Below, one piece after another: positions 62,401-64,000 of a stretch of 64,000 bases of DNA; the stretch's first letter is position 1, and each line of letters begins with the position of its first letter. The DNA is from Acanthaster planci. Lineage: Eukaryota > Echinodermata > Asteroidea > Valvatida > Acanthasteridae. The notes under the pieces are model-generated. The model was not told where the DNA came from. It did no database searches and was given only the letters and a program-made list of their open reading frames with translations. The translations under genes were made by a program, and so were the position numbers. The stretch is taken from the NCBI RefSeq assembly GCF_001949145.1, contig NW_019091357.1, positions 3,744,473-3,808,472 on the forward strand, read 5' to 3'.

Positions 62401-63296
62401 AGCATTAACACGGTTTATGGATTTTGAGCAAACTCGAGAAAGGAAACTGATTCTTCTCTTTTGAATTAGAGCAGGGAAAGACACTGGAATAAATCTCATG
62501 ATTTTCTTAAAGAGATTTACCCTTTTTACCAAAGTTATACAATACGGGAGATCTAGTACTCACTCCCTCTGCATTTGAAATCGTCTACCGAATTTGAACT
62601 CCTGTTAACGATGCGAAGGCCTTTCATTGTTCGGGAAAGCCCCTCGAATCCCAGCTCCAGACAGACCACTTCACCATCTCGGTCTCCCCAACCTTTATCG
62701 CATACGTCTCGCCACGATTCGCCGTTAATTTGTACTTGCAAGCGACCAGAGCTTGGTTGGCCAGCCAGTGGTAACAGACGGGCACCAGTGATTACTCCTT
62801 GTAGAAAAATGTGCATGGAGACGAGATGTTCTAGCGTTATTAGCCACTTTGGTATTGCGAAAACTATGTACCCTGTGTTTCGAGAGTTAAGGCTTGAGGT
62901 TTAGGCTTTAGCTTTAACGGACGCTAAATAACCCGGTCTTATTTGGAACATGGCACAAGCCCTCATCATTTATTATTTAGTAATGTCCATCTTTGGCTGA
63001 GTTCCACGCAGGATCACGGGTAACTGTTACTTGGCACAATTTCATGTCGCAGTGAAATGCTTTTTGTGCATGGATCAACCAGACTTTTTGGGTCTTTATT
63101 TGTCCTTCTTTCTTCCTCTACCACTATTGCTATTTCAAAACAGAATTGAACAGCATGTGAAAAGAGTTTGTGTTTGGAAATCTGTGTACAAATAGATAGG
63201 CCATAAATAAAACATATATATACCATTATTTCGCCTTTGCGTTGATAGCTGTGGCGCCATGCACGTGATGACTAGCAGCAGGTACAGCAGCTTCAT
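59416..63296 (-). CDS. Type I membrane receptor with one group A SRCR domain and a tyrosine-rich tail
   Basis: Six exons, in transcription order: 63296-63224, 62797-62564, 62293-62210, 61539-61177, 60890-60812, 60373-59416 (596 aa). Residues 1 to about 20 are a signal peptide (MKLLYLLLVITC). Residues 25-130 form one scavenger receptor cysteine-rich domain with six cysteines (VCDKGW, VVCLELGF, DFKC, LSDC, GRC, AGVTC) split over two exons, the pattern of group A domains. Residues 131-251 are a Ser/Thr-rich, probably glycosylated stalk. Residues 252-276 are the transmembrane helix (IGLALGCILFIVCACFIVF). The 319-residue tail in the last exon holds about 19 tyrosines in repeated motifs: VYENA, YMVP, YVVP, two AYADP, and four of the type [VLD]YF[TV][VLI]E. 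SRCR proteins bind microbes or modified ligands; signalling by this tail is inference. The four extracellular introns are phase 1, as in shuffled modules. A splice acceptor just before the ATG suggests a 5' UTR exon upstream. Confidence 0.9.
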
Positions 63297-64000
63297 GTCT
63301 AATACCCTGGAGAGAGAGAAAAAAGAAGACAAGTGGGGTTTTGTTTGTTTACTCTACAGTCGTACACAATCACTTCAACTGCAAAAAAGCATAAACACAG
63401 TAAATGTAATACAGGGCCTTAAAATGTAGCATTTACTTTGCACATTGCAAGCCTGAAATTGTGGGATTTTCACGTCACGCGTCAGTTTGCACTCAATGAC
63501 CAGTTTGACCATTTTGCGACAGTTGTACCTGTTATCAGCAAATCTGTAATAGTTGGTGTCTGCATTTGTCCAAAAAAGCCCACATATGCGTTGAACGATG
63601 GATTCAAATAAAGCAGGGAAACCGTAAACATGAAAATCTCTCCCGGCGAAATATTACAGTTGGATGACTTTCATCGGTTAGACATGTCACGTAAAAGTTC
63701 GTTAAATTTGTAAAATTTTATTTGACCTACGAGAAACGTGAGAAGGGAAGATTAGAATCTTTGCATTTTTTACAAATATTCTGCCACTCTAAAATTTGAT
63801 GAGATGCATTGGAAATAATGTAATGGTGATTTGAAATATGATGTCAATTGACCTGTAATTTCATGTAATTTGATGTCAGTATTACGCCACACTTGGCTGC
63901 ATCCCTGTTATTGGTTCTTGCTGTGTATGCCAAGCTTTTGCCGTTAAAACGTTGAATACTGGGTCTGAGAGAAAATTATTGTTCAAAAATGAGGGGTAAA
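63297..64000. other. Upstream flank of the SRCR receptor gene
   Basis: AT-rich sequence with no recognised exon. The minus-strand pyrimidine tract and AG directly before the start codon (about 63306-63318) imply that the promoter and a non-coding first exon lie further right, perhaps outside the window. Confidence 0.45.

Noticed and set aside
1-64000. CRISPR arrays, bacterial operons, ribosomal RNA genes
   Set aside because: None seen. Spliced animal genes and retroelements dominate, and the tandem repeats lack the spacer structure of CRISPR.

Overview
This window is eukaryotic nuclear DNA from an animal, most likely a marine invertebrate deuterostome. The genes are split by many short introns with animal-type splice sites. 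A group A SRCR receptor with a signalling tail, Rex1/CR1-like and L1-like retroelement remnants and frequent TAGGCCTA octamers fit an echinoderm or other ambulacrarian, or possibly a cephalochordate. The species assignment is inference. The assembly is draft: there is a single N inside a tandem array (1981) and a 188-base N run (49760-49947).

Layout. 1-9190 is a tandem satellite with a monomer of about 200-230 bp. It is young and higher-order at the left edge, progressively decayed to the right, and interrupted at about 4090-4790 by a second repeat of about 56 bp. 9190-13470 is intergenic and holds a small tRNA-derived retroposon. 13475-23231 (+) is a complete eight-exon POT/SLC15 transporter gene (PHT1/SLC15A4-like, 590 aa). 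Three of its seven introns begin with GC instead of GT, it carries a solo LTR in intron 4, and a decayed copy of exon 5 lies in intron 6. 26177-32705 (+) and 41290-37992 (-) are two ornithine decarboxylase-like paralogues facing away from a common centre, tail to tail, with identical exon architecture. The + copy has a one-base frameshift in exon 7. The - copy has an open frame in all nine exons found, but its first exon was not found. A degraded L1-type LINE with an adjacent tRNA-derived SINE lies between them. 41390-43660 is a 5'-truncated, decayed Rex1/CR1-type LINE ending in a 330-bp pentanucleotide microsatellite. 44000-52770 has no recognisable gene. 52773-57944 (+) is a six-exon SLC16 (monocarboxylate-transporter) family gene of 462 aa, whose introns hold a near-perfect 40-bp-arm hairpin and a fold-back element. 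63296-59416 (-) is a six-exon gene for a single-SRCR type I membrane receptor (596 aa) with a tyrosine-rich cytoplasmic tail.

The genes do not form a pathway. Two are membrane transporters (proton-coupled oligopeptide/histidine type, probably endolysosomal, and a monocarboxylate-type MFS carrier). Two are fold-type III PLP decarboxylase relatives with altered active-site residues. One is an immune-type receptor. The most striking items are the cluster of GC-AG introns in the SLC15 gene, the substituted and tail-less ODC-like pair, and the SRCR receptor tail with about 19 tyrosines in repeated short motifs. All exon models were read by eye from splice sites, reading phase and family resemblance. 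No database search was possible.
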